This document shows, piece after piece, positions 56,101 through 64,000 of a stretch of DNA of 64,000 nucleotides; within the stretch, counting starts at the first letter, position 1, and every line of letters starts with the position of its first letter. The position numbers were made by a program, and so were the translations under genes. This DNA comes from Cordia subcordata. Taxonomy: Eukaryota > Streptophyta > Magnoliopsida > Boraginales > Cordiaceae. Location: NCBI GenBank assembly GCA_028554755.1, contig JAPTOF010000016.1, positions 12,725,501 through 12,789,500 of the forward strand, written 5' to 3'. The notes below the pieces were generated by a model. The model saw nothing but the letters and a program-made list of their open reading frames with translations, had not been told where the DNA came from and did no database searches.

Positions 56101-56257
56101 GCTTACCTTGCAATTTTCCTGCAATGCTTCCAATTTTGTCTTGTGTGTTGATAATATCAATTCTCATGCGCTCATTTTCTTCGCAAAAAAAATTATCAAT
56201 TCTCATGCATAGTTTCTGCTTTGCTTGCAGGATTCGAGCAAATGGTTCAAGGAGCTT
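43795..56257 (+). CDS. ASI1: ASI1/IBM2-like BAH-domain protein (N-terminal 449 residues, four coding exons)
   Basis: Coding exons 43795-44124, 47157-47325, 47472-48292 and 56231-56257; all junctions are GT-AG and keep frame. Residues 1-175 are a BAH domain: FKWGKKRG, IRFYESFMYDGVDYNLYDCV, GEPRPYIGKLVKIWE, KVKVHWFFRPSEI, KELFLASGQGVGLANVNPL, then EAVAGKCNVICTS, DSRNPQPS, DYLFYRTFNV and VKFIFNR. Residues 190-430 are a charged, repeat-bearing linker with PAKKVKV-type basic clusters. The microexon gives DSSKWFKEL, which in ASI1 precedes a PWEE motif and the RRM. The RRM is not in the window, so the gene is cut at the right edge or lost. In Arabidopsis ASI1 (also IBM2, SG1) is nuclear. With EDM2 and AIPP1/EDM3 it promotes full-length transcripts of genes whose introns hold heterochromatic repeats (established). 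Orthology here is inferred from BAH order and linker. Confidence 0.85.
44269..44750. mobile_element. PIF/Tourist-like MITE (outer)
   Basis: Ends AGAGGGCGTTTGGATTGGC and (complement) GGGTCTATTTGGATTGAC, flanked by TTA (44266-44268, 44751-44753). Holds a second MITE at 44588-44705. Confidence 0.65.
44588..44705. mobile_element. PIF/Tourist-like MITE (inner, 118 bp)
   Basis: Ends GAGCCTGTTTGGATTTGCTTA and (complement) CAGCCTGTTTGGCTACGCTTA with direct repeats TTA at 44585-44587 and 44706-44708. It shares the GAGCC(T/C)GTTTG terminus and CTTATAAG interior with the MITE at 2660, so the two are probably one family. Confidence 0.75.
47157..47325 (+). CDS. ASI1: ASI1-like coding exon 2 (residues 111-166, BAH C-side)
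   Basis: EAVAGKCNVICTS to KVGDLE. Acceptor AAATCAG, donor GAAG/GTATGT at 47325; leaves one base of a split valine codon completed by the next exon. Confidence 0.88.
47472..48292 (+). CDS. ASI1: ASI1-like coding exon 3 (residues 167-440, linker)
   Basis: Acceptor GTAACAG at 47471, donor CCT/GTAAGT at 48292, phase 0 at the end. Carries VKFIFNR (end of BAH) and then a lysine-, glutamate- and serine-rich linker with three imperfect repeats. They start at residues 194, 261 and 339 (RPSKRAKL, TPAKKVKV, RPAKKTKA, each followed by a VKxSE-like phrase), and the first two are followed by RSSEPEND and VSVVISS. Confidence 0.88.
48662..49606. mobile_element. Tourist-like MITE with internal CACATTACA repeats
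   Basis: Left GGGGATGTTTGGTTTGCAG and right (complement) GGGGCCGTTTGGTTCCCG termini, with TAA on each side. The interior at 48940-49290 is a degenerate array of CACATTACA-like units, the source of histidine/tyrosine-rich open frames at 49028-49423, which are not genes. Confidence 0.6.
49210..50483. repeat. Tandem duplication, 638 bp x 2, identical by eye
   Basis: 49210-49847 repeats as 49848-50483 (ATACTACATACTATGCAC at 49210 and 49848; GGTGAACTAAG ends at 49845 and 50483). I found no difference on reading through both. The unit starts inside the MITE's repeat array and ends beyond its right terminus, so the MITE's right end occurs twice (near 49606 and 50244). Confidence 0.9.
51110..51525. 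mobile_element. Possible MITE
   Basis: CTAACTCTAACACCTCCC at the left and, on the complement, AATTGCTCTAACAACCC at the right could be inverted repeats. No clear target duplication. Confidence 0.3.
51930..53120 (-). pseudogene. Antisense copia pol relic in intron 4
   Basis: Minus-strand RT fragment at 53118-52830: LDYNDTIFPIAK, VHIYLSL, and FIEQPPTWSPPRFATL after a frame change. RNase H traces at about 52160-51930: KQDKAAQSSTHSKYQAINIATSE and PIKLICDINEQSIAFN. The two are in the order expected for copia pol read on the minus strand, with most of the intervening part unrecognisable. Oriented opposite to the host gene. Confidence 0.6.
52563..52622. repeat. 27-bp tandem duplication
   Basis: CCTTAGGAAATAATGTAATT occurs twice in a row. 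Confidence 0.7.
53761..54027. mobile_element. MITE with long inverted repeats
   Basis: Ends share TCTTATTTTAAGATACTT followed by ATTCTATTGAAAT as inverted copies of about 45 bp (GCCTGTTTGGAATGA versus GCTCTGTTTGTTATAG at the tips). ATA flanks both sides. The interior is rich in CTTATAAGAT. 267 bp, non-coding; superfamily not settled. Confidence 0.7.
55059..55336 (-). repeat. Solo LTR-like fragment, copia style
   Basis: The minus strand starts TGTTATTAGTTGACAAGG (55336), has a CTATAAATACG promoter-like box at about 55175 and a CTCTCTCT leader at 55083-55115. The left boundary and target duplication are not established. Confidence 0.4.
55337..56230 (+). other. Right end of ASI1-like intron 4, no gene seen
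   Basis: T-rich intron sequence with a GT microsatellite (56040-56056). The minus-strand open frames at 55918-56416 come from T/A-rich sequence and are not supported. Confidence 0.5.
56231..56257 (+). CDS. ASI1: ASI1-like microexon (27 nt, residues 441-449)
   Basis: Acceptor TTGCTTGCAG, nine codons reading DSSKWFKEL, donor CTT/GTAAGT. SKWF-type sequence directly before PWEE is conserved in ASI1 proteins; that and the exact phase on both sides support an exon this short. The next exon (PWEE and the RRM) is not found before the window ends. Confidence 0.75.
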
Positions 56258-57369
56258 GTAAGTTCTTTCCTCTGCCTTTTTTTGGACTGTATTCTTTCTT
56301 TTAACTTCCCATCCTGAACAAGCAAAAAAGCACATGATGCATGCAAACCTTTGTTCCAATTTCATCTTGATCTGCCTCTGATTTCCTCTACGCAACACCA
56401 CTCTGTCTCCCCACATTCAAAAGTTACCCCTTGGCCAAAAGAAAGATTCCTTTTCTGAAATTATATTGGAGGGCATATATGACCATTCAATAAATTTTAA
56501 CCAATTGCAAAAATAAAACTATTTCAAATACTTTGAAATTTAGGGGAATCAATTAATGTTATTCATTCTGGAAGCCATTTTTTGGTACTGGCCAGTCAAG
56601 TTATCTTTAAAGGATACTTTTTCTGTGTAAGATTTTAAATATACACTCATTTTCAAGAACAACCATGGGTGTATGAAAAGAAAAGCAAATTTTTTAAATG
56701 AATAAGTGAACCGTATTAAATGAGTTATTCTTTGGTTAATTATGCATTACAGATAATGATGAATTGGAGATAAGTAACTGTTGTGTGATGCTTTTCTTCT
56801 TTGACTTTTTGGTATTAGACTACTGTAGGTCAATCACTATGGATATATGATGAACATGTACTGTTATATTAATAATGTTGAGTCACCATTAACTCTATTT
56901 TTGTACCGGGAAATAATGAAATGTAAACATTGGAGGTAAAATTTGAAAAACCAAGCGGGGAGATTATGAGTCATGCTTGTCAAACTAAGTATCGGAGTGG
57001 GTGAGAGACATAGTTTAAGATGTAACGTTCTATGGCTCTATGACTTTCACTTAGCAATTAGAGGGTAGATTTAAACAATTTGTCAACAGCTTTTTGGGTA
57101 GTCACTTGAGCTATTGAGTTTTTATGTCAGATTCAGTTTTATTGACTTAGGGTTCTGACTTCTGATTATACTTTTTTTCCTTAATAACAAAAAGAAAACA
57201 CTGAACTGTGAAGATGCCAGGGCTTCACAGTGGAAACTTGAGTCGTTTTATTTACAATTGCTGACCCAGTTAGATCCAGTGCTCGTCCTTATCAGTTTTT
57301 AAGAACTTCTTTGAAGATGACGGGAAAGAGTACTTTAAGCTGACCTTTGTGATGGTAGTCCCCATTGAG
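56258..57369 (+). other. Start of the next ASI1-like intron
   Basis: AT-rich sequence with no coding region or repeat recognised. I looked for a PWEE-encoding exon and saw none. Confidence 0.5.
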
Positions 57370-58401
57370 TATAAGACGAGGGAGAACCATTTGAGTTGAT
57401 TTTGTCTTATTAAGAGGAGTTTTGCAGAAGCATGTTTGAGAGAGATGAGGAGTTTTGCAGAAGCATGTTTGAGAGAGATAGAGTTGTTAGTCCCCTGGCT
57501 TCTGAGTCCTCCTCTAGCATTGGAGTTATAACAGAAGGCAGTGTGAAGAGTTTGATCAGACGGATCAGTTAGAGAGAGAGGAGGGAGTAGCCAAGCTGTA
57601 AGTTAATGACTTAACAGAATCCAAGTAGGCTTGCATACTAAGATTCCCTTGATACAATGTGCACAGCTTCTTTTCATTTGCTAGATGTGTGACCTACTTA
57701 ATGAGCTAAACCTGTTCATAAGTGTGGTCCACTCTAAAGAAGCAGCTTCCAAATGAAAACCTTGTGGTAATACTGAAGGAGTATAGTGGCAAACAAACAA
57801 GACTTGAGATACTCATCTTATGTCTGCCATTTGAGGTACTCAGGATTAAGAGTAGAGGCTCTTCATGGAGCAGCAATCGTCTTTTCAGGACAACAAAAAA
57901 CCTTCCCAAACACATGATCAAACAGTTCGTGAGCATGAAGAACCACTTGCAGCTGAGACTTCCAGAAGACATTGTTAGTATTATCCAGCTTGAGTGGAGC
58001 CAAACTGTTCAAGTTCCAAATGAAGAATTTCAGAGAAGGGGACAATTTATTAGTGTTATCAGCAGTAGATGAAGAAGCCATGGTTGAATACAGAAGGAAA
58101 CATCTTGAGCAGAGGTTGAGGAAGCAAAAGGCTGCAGAAGTTGAGCAAAGCTTTTCCAAAAAACTAAACTGACAGAAGTGTTTGACTAAGGAAAAGGGAG
58201 CTTCGATGAAGATCTGAAGGATTAGAGATGGTGTTTTAATGGAGATCTCACCTGAGAAAACCTTAGGTTAGGGTTTGAAAGAAGAAAGCACAGAGACAGA
58301 GAGAGAGAGAGAGAGAGGGAGAGAAAGAGAGAGATGAAGAAGAAATCTGCTTTTGAAAAAATAACCAGGATTGTTATCCTGCTGTAGATACCATAACAAA
58401 A
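57370..58401 (-). pseudogene. gag: gag of copia element B, with primer site
   Basis: Next to the LTR on the minus strand lies TGGTATCTACAGC (58393-58380), close to the initiator-tRNA-Met primer site TGGTATCAGAGC. After a leader with CTCTCTCT, gag starts at ATG 58081: MASSSTADNTNK, then NLNSLAPLKLDNTNNVFWKSQLQVVLHAHELFDHV. It continues in other frames with SCLFATILLQYYHK-like sequence and GNLSMQAYLDSVKSLTYSLA near 57600. Two 30-bp copies (GAGGAGTTTTGCAGAAGCATG) lie at 57418-57478. Nothing after gag is present, so B is cut at about 57370. Confidence 0.75.
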
Positions 58402-58667
58402 TGAAGATCTGAGGGAAAAATCTCTGTTCTCATTATTGTAAAATGATTGCAAATGAGGTGTTTGAAAAGTAGTAAGAAAGAGAGAGAAAAGCATCTTGTT
58501 ATTTCTGTTGTTGAAGTAGTTACATGTGCAGTATTTGCAGATGATAGTCAGCTACCAGATATTTAACTAACATAACACTCTAGCATTCAGCTGTACTTAT
58601 CACTGCAATATCACATTTTGTTATCCGATAACTGCTACAACTACTATTACATAGCATTCCCTTATCA
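58402..58667 (-). repeat. LTR shared by copia elements A and B
   Basis: The minus strand starts TGATAAGGGAATG (58667), right after A's polypurine tract, and ends CAGATCTTCA (58402), eight bases before B's primer site. It therefore acts as the 3' LTR of A and the 5' LTR of B at once. 266 bp; no second copy in the window, so ends rest on TG/CA and neighbours. Confidence 0.65.
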
Positions 58668-58682
58668 GCCCCCTCAAGCTGA
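58668..58682 (-). other. Polypurine tract of copia element A
   Basis: GCTTGAGGGGGC on the minus strand, directly before the LTR start TGATAAGG at 58667. Element C has the nearly identical GCTTGAGGGGGGC. Confidence 0.8.
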
Positions 58683-60665
58683 TGTTTGGTCGTTGCCAAA
58701 GGAAGTTTGCCCTTTACGTAGTGGAACTGATCTTGAGATAGGGACTTGGTAAAGAGATCTGCCACCTGGTCTTTTGATGCAAGATAGGCCAGTTGAATAG
58801 CCTTAGAAACCACTTGTTCCTTGACAAAGTGGTAATCAATCTCGAGAAAAACAGGGTTAGAAGCCAATGCCGTGGCTGAAGTATTGTCACAATGTAGAAC
58901 TGGGACAGGAATAGGAATAGACAGGTATTGAAACAGGAAAGATAGCCATTTGATTTCTGCAGCTGTGTGTGCCATGGCTCTACACTCTGTTTCTGCAGAT
59001 GAGCTACCCACTATTGGTTGCTTTTTAGAGCACTAAGACACCAAGTTAGGTCCGAAATAGATGGCATAACCTGAGATTGATTTCCTGTCTGTAACATCAG
59101 TGGCCCAATTTGAATCTGTAAAAGCATGAAGCTGCAATGATCCTGACTGGAAAAATAACCCTTGATTCAGAGTGCCCTTAACATATCTGAGTGTTCTTTT
59201 GAGTGTAGCATAATCTGCACAAATAGGTGACTGCATATGTTGACAAAAAGCATTGATAGCAAAGTGGAGATCTGGTCTTGTGACAGAGAGATACTGGAGG
59301 GTCCCAACTATACTTCTGTAATGATGAGGGTCTGTAGAGGGTGTTGATCATTAACTGCCTTTGTAGTTTTTGCCCAAAATGGTGTGACAGCTGCCGCACA
59401 ATCAGTGAGTCCAGCCCTTTGAAGTAGGTCAGTGGCATATTTGGCTTGATGAACAAGAATCCCAGTAGGCAAATTTTGGACTTCTAGGCCCAGAAAATAT
59501 GATAACTGACCCAAGTCCTTAATTGCTAACCTTGTTCCCATGGACTGAATGAGCTTGGTGATATAGGAATCTGAATCACCAGTTATTATTATATCATCCA
59601 CGTAGACTAGGACTAAAATGAGGTCTGTCTTAGAGTGGTGGATGAATAATGAAGCATCTGCAGTGCTTCATTTAAATCCTTGCTGAGAAGATAGTGACAC
59701 AAGAGCTGGTACCAGGCTCTAGGGGCTTGCTTGAGCCCATAGAGAGACTTTCTTAGCTTGCAGGCAAAATGGTGTGGTGGGATTAACAAACCCTTGAGGT
59801 TGAGTCATAAAGACCTCCTCTTTCAAAGTACCATGGAGGAAGGCATTGGAAACATCTAGTTGTTTCAGTTGTCATTTGAAATGCAAGGCTAGACAAAGTA
59901 CAACCCTGATTGTTTGATTCTTGACAACTGGACTAAATGTTTCTTGATAATTAATGCCATGTTCTTGCAAATATCCTTTAGCCACTAACCCAGCTTTATA
60001 TCTAGCAATAGAGCCATCAGCATTTTTCTTAATTTTGAATACCCATTTAGACCCTATAGGTTGTCTTCCTTCAGGTAAAGGGGCAAGATCCCAGGTCATT
60101 TGAGACATTAAAGCCTGGTATTCCTCAGTCATTGCATTAATCCAACATTGGTATTTTGCTGCTTCTTTATATGAAGCAGGTTCATGAGTATTAGGAGTGG
60201 TAAGCAGGGGTGAAGTTGATGTAAAGGAGGGAGAAGGCATCCAGTCAGCATAGGATTGTCTGACTGAGGAGCAAGACTAGAGAAAGACTCAGATGAGGAA
60301 GTTTGTAATTGAGGATTTGAGGTAGACTCTGCAGGTGATTGTGGCTCTGTGTTTGTAGAAGATTGAGTATTAGAAGTAGAAGGCAGGACGGGTTGTGACT
60401 GAGATGTATATGGTGATGAAGAGGAACTAGAAGAGGAGTTATGTAAGGATTGAGGATTGGTTTGTGTGTTAGATGATGGAGAAGTGAGTGCAGGCAGGGG
60501 ATGAACTGGAAGAATAGGTTTGTGGTTATCAGAACCAACAGTAGGTGGTGCAGTGGACAAGAAAGGTGCATGAAAGTTTTCTGTTGTCAGAGTAGAAGAA
60601 GCACCATATGAAACACGGTTTCTTTGAATTGAACATGTCTAGATATGTATACTCTGGGTGGCTAT
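58680..60665 (-). pseudogene. pol: pol of copia element A
   Basis: Linker after integrase reads VYISRHVQFKETVF at 60635-60600, then a serine/proline-rich stretch. RT starts EPASYKEAAKYQCWINAMTEEYQAL and continues PIGSKWVFKIK, YKAGLVAKGY, FSPVVKNQTIR; a broken middle follows. The catalytic YVDD lies at about 59605 (DDIIITG), then LAIKDLGQLSYFLGLEV and GILVHQAKYATDLL. RNase H: LHAFTDSNWATDVTDRKS, SSAETECRAMAHTAAEIKW, HCDNTSATALASNP, DLFTKSL. Stops and frame changes occur, for example a TAG replacing the Trp of the usual SWCSKKQP. Confidence 0.9.
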
Positions 60666-60876
60666 TGATAAATCTCATATGAGAGAAAATGATTTCTTCC
60701 ATTAACTGAAATGTGTATACAGAGTCATGTATTTATAGACATAGTGTAAAGTAGCTCAGGTTAGTTATTTGTGACTAACTCTAGTGCTGAGCTGTCAGTG
60801 ACTACCACTACTTCTAACTACCTGCTCTCTTACTCTACTACTATTATTATAACACTATTACATATATACTCTAACA
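60666..60876 (-). repeat. 3' LTR of copia element C (211 bp)
   Basis: The minus strand starts TGTTAGAGTATATATG and ends GAGATTTATCA. Contains a CTATAAATAC box at about 60740. The left end is set by where A's reading frame region resumes. Confidence 0.75.
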
Positions 60877-60883
60877 GCCCCCC

Positions 60884-63000
60884 TCAAGCTGAACTTTGGG
60901 AAGTGTCCAGAGGAAGCTTGCTCTTGAGATAAGTGAACTGCTGAGTTGAGAGTGATTTTGTAAACAAGTCTGCTGGTTGCTCAGTTGTAGGTAGGTAGGA
61001 GATGTGAAGCTTCTTTGATACAACTTGCTCTCTAACATAGTGGTAGTACAATTTTGTGTTTGGTCCTGGCATAGAACACTGGATTGGAAGCAAGGGCCAT
61101 AGTTGATAGACTGTCACACTGCATAGTAGGAGTAACTAGAGGAATATGCAGGGCAGTCAACAAATAGGTTAGCCAGGATATTTCAGCTGTAGTTTGAGGC
61201 ATGGATCTGTATTTTGCCTCTGTAGAAGACCTGGCAATGGTAGGCTGTTTCTTGGAGCACCAGGATATCAAGTTAGAATCGAGAAAAATACAGAATCCTG
61301 TATTCGACTTTCTATCATTAGGGTCATTTGCCCATTCACTATCTGAACAAGCATGTAGAGTCAGTGGACCAGGAGAGAGGAGAGGACCATTTGTCAAAGT
61401 GCCTTTGACAAATTTGAGGATTCTTTTAAGATCAGAAAAATCACCATTAGTAGGCTGATGCATTTTTTGGCATACAGAATTAACAGCAAATTGTATTTCC
61501 GGCCTTGTAACTGTTAGATATTTTAGGGCCCCAACTGGACTCCTGAACTGTGTAGGATTTGCATAGGGCAAGGCTGCATCAGCTACTCCTTTGGAGTATT
61601 TGGAAGTAGTTGGAGTTGGGGCAGGATTACAATCTCGCATTCCTGGCTTTTGCAATAGATCCTTTGCATATTTAGTTTGGTGCAATAAGAGACCAGTTGA
61701 GACTTCTTTGACCTCTAGGATGAGAAAGTAGGATAAGTTGCCCAAGTATTTCATGGCAAAGGTGGATCCCATAATTTGAATAAGAGCAGAAATGGTTGCA
61801 GAAGAGGAACCTGTGATGACTGTCATCTACATATAACAAAAGTACCATAGTATAAGCAGATGTCCTTTTTATGAACAGGGAGGTATCTGTTGCAGTTGTG
61901 ACAAACCCTTAATGTAGTAAAAACTGAGATAGTTTAGAATACCAGACTCTAGGAGTCTGTTTGAGGCCATACAAAGACTTTTGTAGTCTACAGACATAAT
62001 CAGGGTGACTGGGATCTTTAAATCCTTGGGGTTGTTCCATAAAAACCTCTTCTAGATTTCCATGCAAAAAAGCATTGGATATGTCTAGTTGATGTAACTA
62101 CCAGCCATAGTGAAGAGCTAAGCTGATCACTGTTCTTATGGTTGGGGACTTAGCAACAGGGCTAAAGGTTTCTGAATAATAAATTCCCTGTTCCTGATGA
62201 AACCCCTTGGCCACCAGTCTGGCCTTATACCTTGCAATAGTACCATCTGCCTTAGTTTTAATTCTGTAAACCCATTTACATCCAATGGGTTTTGTGTCAG
62301 GGGGTAGAGGTACTAAAGTCCAAGTTTGTTGGTTCACGAGAGCCCCATACTCTTTTTTCATAGCCTGTTGCTAGCAAAGAATGTTGGCAGCCTCTTTATT
62401 GGTAGCAGGCTCCTTGTCAATAGGCACTAGAGTAGTGGCATGTATGGTATAGAGAGGCGGTGGCAGATATCCAGTTTTGGATCTGGTTAGCATAGGATGA
62501 TTGTGTTTGAGGGTGGAGTTCAGGATTGGATTCTGAGGCTGCACTGCTAAGAGAATCTGATTTGCAGATGCTGCATTAGATGAAGTTGAATGAGAAGATA
62601 TAGGTGAAGAGTGAGGTATAGGAGAAGATATAGGTGAAGTTGAGGGTTGGAAGTGATTGTGAAGAGGGAATTTGTGGTGGATCAGTGTTATGTGGAACAC
62701 TGAAATGAGATGTAGAGTCTGGTTCATTTGGAATGCTCTGTAGACTAGGAATCATGGCTGAAGAGGGTTCTGATGGAGGATGAGATAAGGGTGTGATGTT
62801 TGAAGGAGTCTTTGACTGGTTATGTTGACTAAGGAAAACATGAGGAAAATGATCAAGAGACATGGTGGAGTCAGATTTTATAGCAAAGGGAAAGGTGTTC
62901 TCTACAAATTTTACATGCCTAGACATGTAAACCCCTTGTGTCTGTCCAGGCAGCTATAACCTTTTGTTGTAGAAGTTTACTGCTAGTTTATGACTTAAGC
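60884..63000 (-). pseudogene. pol: Reverse transcriptase/RNase H of copia element C
   Basis: Linker: MSRHVKFVENTFPF (62926) and a serine/proline-rich stretch. RT: KKEYGALVNQQTWTLVPLP, GCKWVYRIKTKADGTIARYKA with the usual RLVAKGFHQEQG, FSPVAKSPTIRTV (62361-62098). After a stop and broken middle, YVDD lies at about 61830 (LLLYVDD), one base out of frame with the following VITGSSSATISALIQ. A 264-codon frame (61826-61032) then carries YLGNLSYFLILEV, RSPVGALKYLTVTRPEIQFAVN, LHACSDSEWANDPNDRKS, SWCSKKQPTIARSSTEAKYR and MQCDSLSTMALASNP. 61117-60884 adds HYVREQVVSKKLHISYLPT and ADLFTKSLS. Two or three frame breaks in all. Confidence 0.9.
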
Positions 63001-64000
63001 CAGAGGTAACACAGGCAGCCAAAGACTCTAGGAGCGTTGTAATCAGGGACCTGACCATATAAGCACTCAAATGCGGATTTATTGGAGAGTGTTGGGGTGG
63101 GTAATCTGTTGATTAGATAGTTTGCTGTTGCTAATGCTTTTAACCAGTACTAGGAGGGCATTTTGCTTTGATTTAAGAGGGCCAGAGTAGTTTCAATAAG
63201 ATGAAGATGCTTTCTCTCCACCTTACCATTCTGTTCTGGAGTGTGAGGACAGGTGGTATGATGGAGAGTGCCATTGGATTGCAAATAAGCTTGAAACTGA
63301 TGATTAATGAATTCCACAACCCTCCCCCCCCCAACAATTGTCTGTCCTAAAAGTTTTGATTTCTGTGAGAAATTGAGTTTTAACCATTGTGTCAAAACTA
63401 ACAAATGCAGTATAGGCTTCACTCTTTTGTTTGAGAGGATAAATCCAAGAGAATTTAGTAAAATCATCCAGAAAAACGAGATAGTACTTGTATTTCATAC
63501 ATGATTCAACTGGGGATGGACCCCCTACATCTGAGTGAACTAATTCAAATGGTTTTGTGGTTTGTGTAGTAGAATCAGGAAAAGGTTTCTTATGAGCTTT
63601 TGATATAGAACACTCAGTACAATGCTCTGTAAAATACCCTAACTGCTTATGTAAAAAAAAAGAAACAGCTGCAGAAGCTTTCTTCTTTGGGTGGCGAAGC
63701 CTGAGATGCTAGACTTTGTCTTCTGAGACTGTGGGAGTGGTGCGGAGACAATGGAAGGCTTGATGAGACTCAGTTTGAAGTGATTGAAGCTGCAGAGGAA
63801 TGGGATAAAGACCCTTATCATAGGGGCCCTGGAAAAGCACCAAACTGGAGTGATTGTCTAGGATTGTCACCCCCTTAGAAGTAAAAAACAGCAGTGCAGT
63901 CATTGTCTTTGGTTAATTGGTAAACTGGTAGAAGATTAGATGAAATTGAGGGAACATAAAGTGGATTGGAAACTAAAAGTTTAGTAGAGTTGGTGGATAG
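63001..64000 (-). pseudogene. Integrase of copia element C, with pre-integrase domain
   Basis: From the right edge: STKLLVSNPLYVPSISSNLLPVYQLTKDND and GVTILDNHSSLVLFQG, then the HHCC zinc finger (HLRLRHP ... HCTECSISKAHK) and the core. LVFLDDFTKFSWIYPLKQKSEAY holds the first catalytic D, FRTDN the second, HTPEQNGKVERKH the E; then TPTLSNKSAFECLYG and APRVFGCLCYL. A frame change coincides with a run of nine C at 63324-63332, and others follow. The protease and gag lie beyond the window. Confidence 0.88.

Larger units (their letters stand above)
48293..56230 (+). other. ASI1-like intron 4, 7.9 kb, rich in repeats
   Basis: Donor GTAAGT, acceptor TTGCTTGCAG at 56230. Contains a Tourist-like MITE with a 638-bp duplication (48662-50483), pyrimidine-rich sequence (50580-50830), a possible MITE (51110-51525), an antisense copia relic (51930-53120), a long-TIR MITE (53761-54027) and an LTR-like fragment (55059-55336). 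Parts 50484-51100 and 54028-55058 hold no recognisable gene. Confidence 0.6.
58402..60665 (-). mobile_element. Copia element A, 3' part
   Basis: Minus-strand order: end of integrase and linker (60665-60240), RT (60240-59300), RNase H (59236-58680), polypurine tract, LTR. Upstream it is interrupted at 60666 by element C; the rest of A should lie beyond C's far end, outside the window. Confidence 0.85.
60666..64000 (-). mobile_element. Copia element C, inserted in A, runs off the right edge
   Basis: 3' LTR 60666-60876, polypurine tract, RNase H, RT and integrase, continuing past 64000. The junction base sequence GCTAT (60661-60665) continues A's GYS/VYISRHV region, so C entered A between integrase and RT. 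A 5-bp duplication GCTAT is predicted at C's other end. Confidence 0.85.

Noticed and set aside
55918..56416. Basic minus-strand frames overlapping the microexon
   Set aside because: Driven by a T-run and GT repeat on the plus strand; the plus-strand microexon has better evidence.
57722..58072. Plus-strand open frames across the gag of element B
   Set aside because: Mirror of the minus-strand gag, which has recognisable motifs and a primer site in front.
1..64000. CRISPR arrays, bacterial operons, phage or organelle genes
   Set aside because: No regularly spaced identical repeats with unique spacers, no bacterial gene density; content is plant transposons and one spliced plant gene.

Overview
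This window is nuclear DNA of a flowering plant. It is AT-rich, has plant LTR-retrotransposon families (Ty3/gypsy of Athila-like and Tat type, Ty1/copia including a Sirevirus-like element), and has MITEs, hAT and Helitron remnants and one spliced plant chromatin gene. The species cannot be told from the sequence. No bacterial genes, CRISPR arrays, rRNA or intact tRNA genes were seen.

Left part (1-38141) is one nest of transposable elements. My reading, oldest outside: a Sirevirus-like copia element (right part 18411-38141, 3' LTR 36591-38141) was entered in its gag by a hAT transposon (14946-about 18410). The hAT transposase was split by gypsy element D (1-2659 and 14378-14945). D's LTR received a PIF/Tourist-like MITE (2660-14377), and the MITE received the full-length Athila-like element F (2900-14182; two 1950-bp LTRs, target duplication ATATG). 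The Sirevirus was also hit by an internally deleted minus-strand Tat element (19362-22167, TGCCT), a solo gypsy LTR (23019-26386, TTATT) that holds a solo copia LTR (24484-25997, ATTTA), a decayed Tat element G (about 26794-31473), and a solo LTR of the F family (33569-35444). None of the coding regions is open throughout.

Middle part (38142-39810) is a short intergenic stretch with a non-autonomous Helitron (38527-39710) ending about 100 bp before a TATA box.

Right part (39811-64000) is a plus-strand gene encoding a BAH-domain protein that I recognise as ANTI-SILENCING 1 (ASI1/IBM2/SG1)-like. It has a probable non-coding first exon, a 3.8-kb 5'UTR intron, coding exons 43795-44124, 47157-47325 and 47472-48292, and a 27-nt microexon 56231-56257. 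The C-terminal RRM expected for the family is not in the window and should lie to the right. Introns hold nested MITEs, an exact 638-bp tandem duplication, antisense copia relics and, after the microexon, a minus-strand copia cluster (57370-64000). In that cluster elements A and B share one LTR and element C is inserted into A. In Arabidopsis ASI1 acts on genes with heterochromatic transposons in introns, so this gene has the architecture of its own product's targets. That is the most interesting feature of the window.
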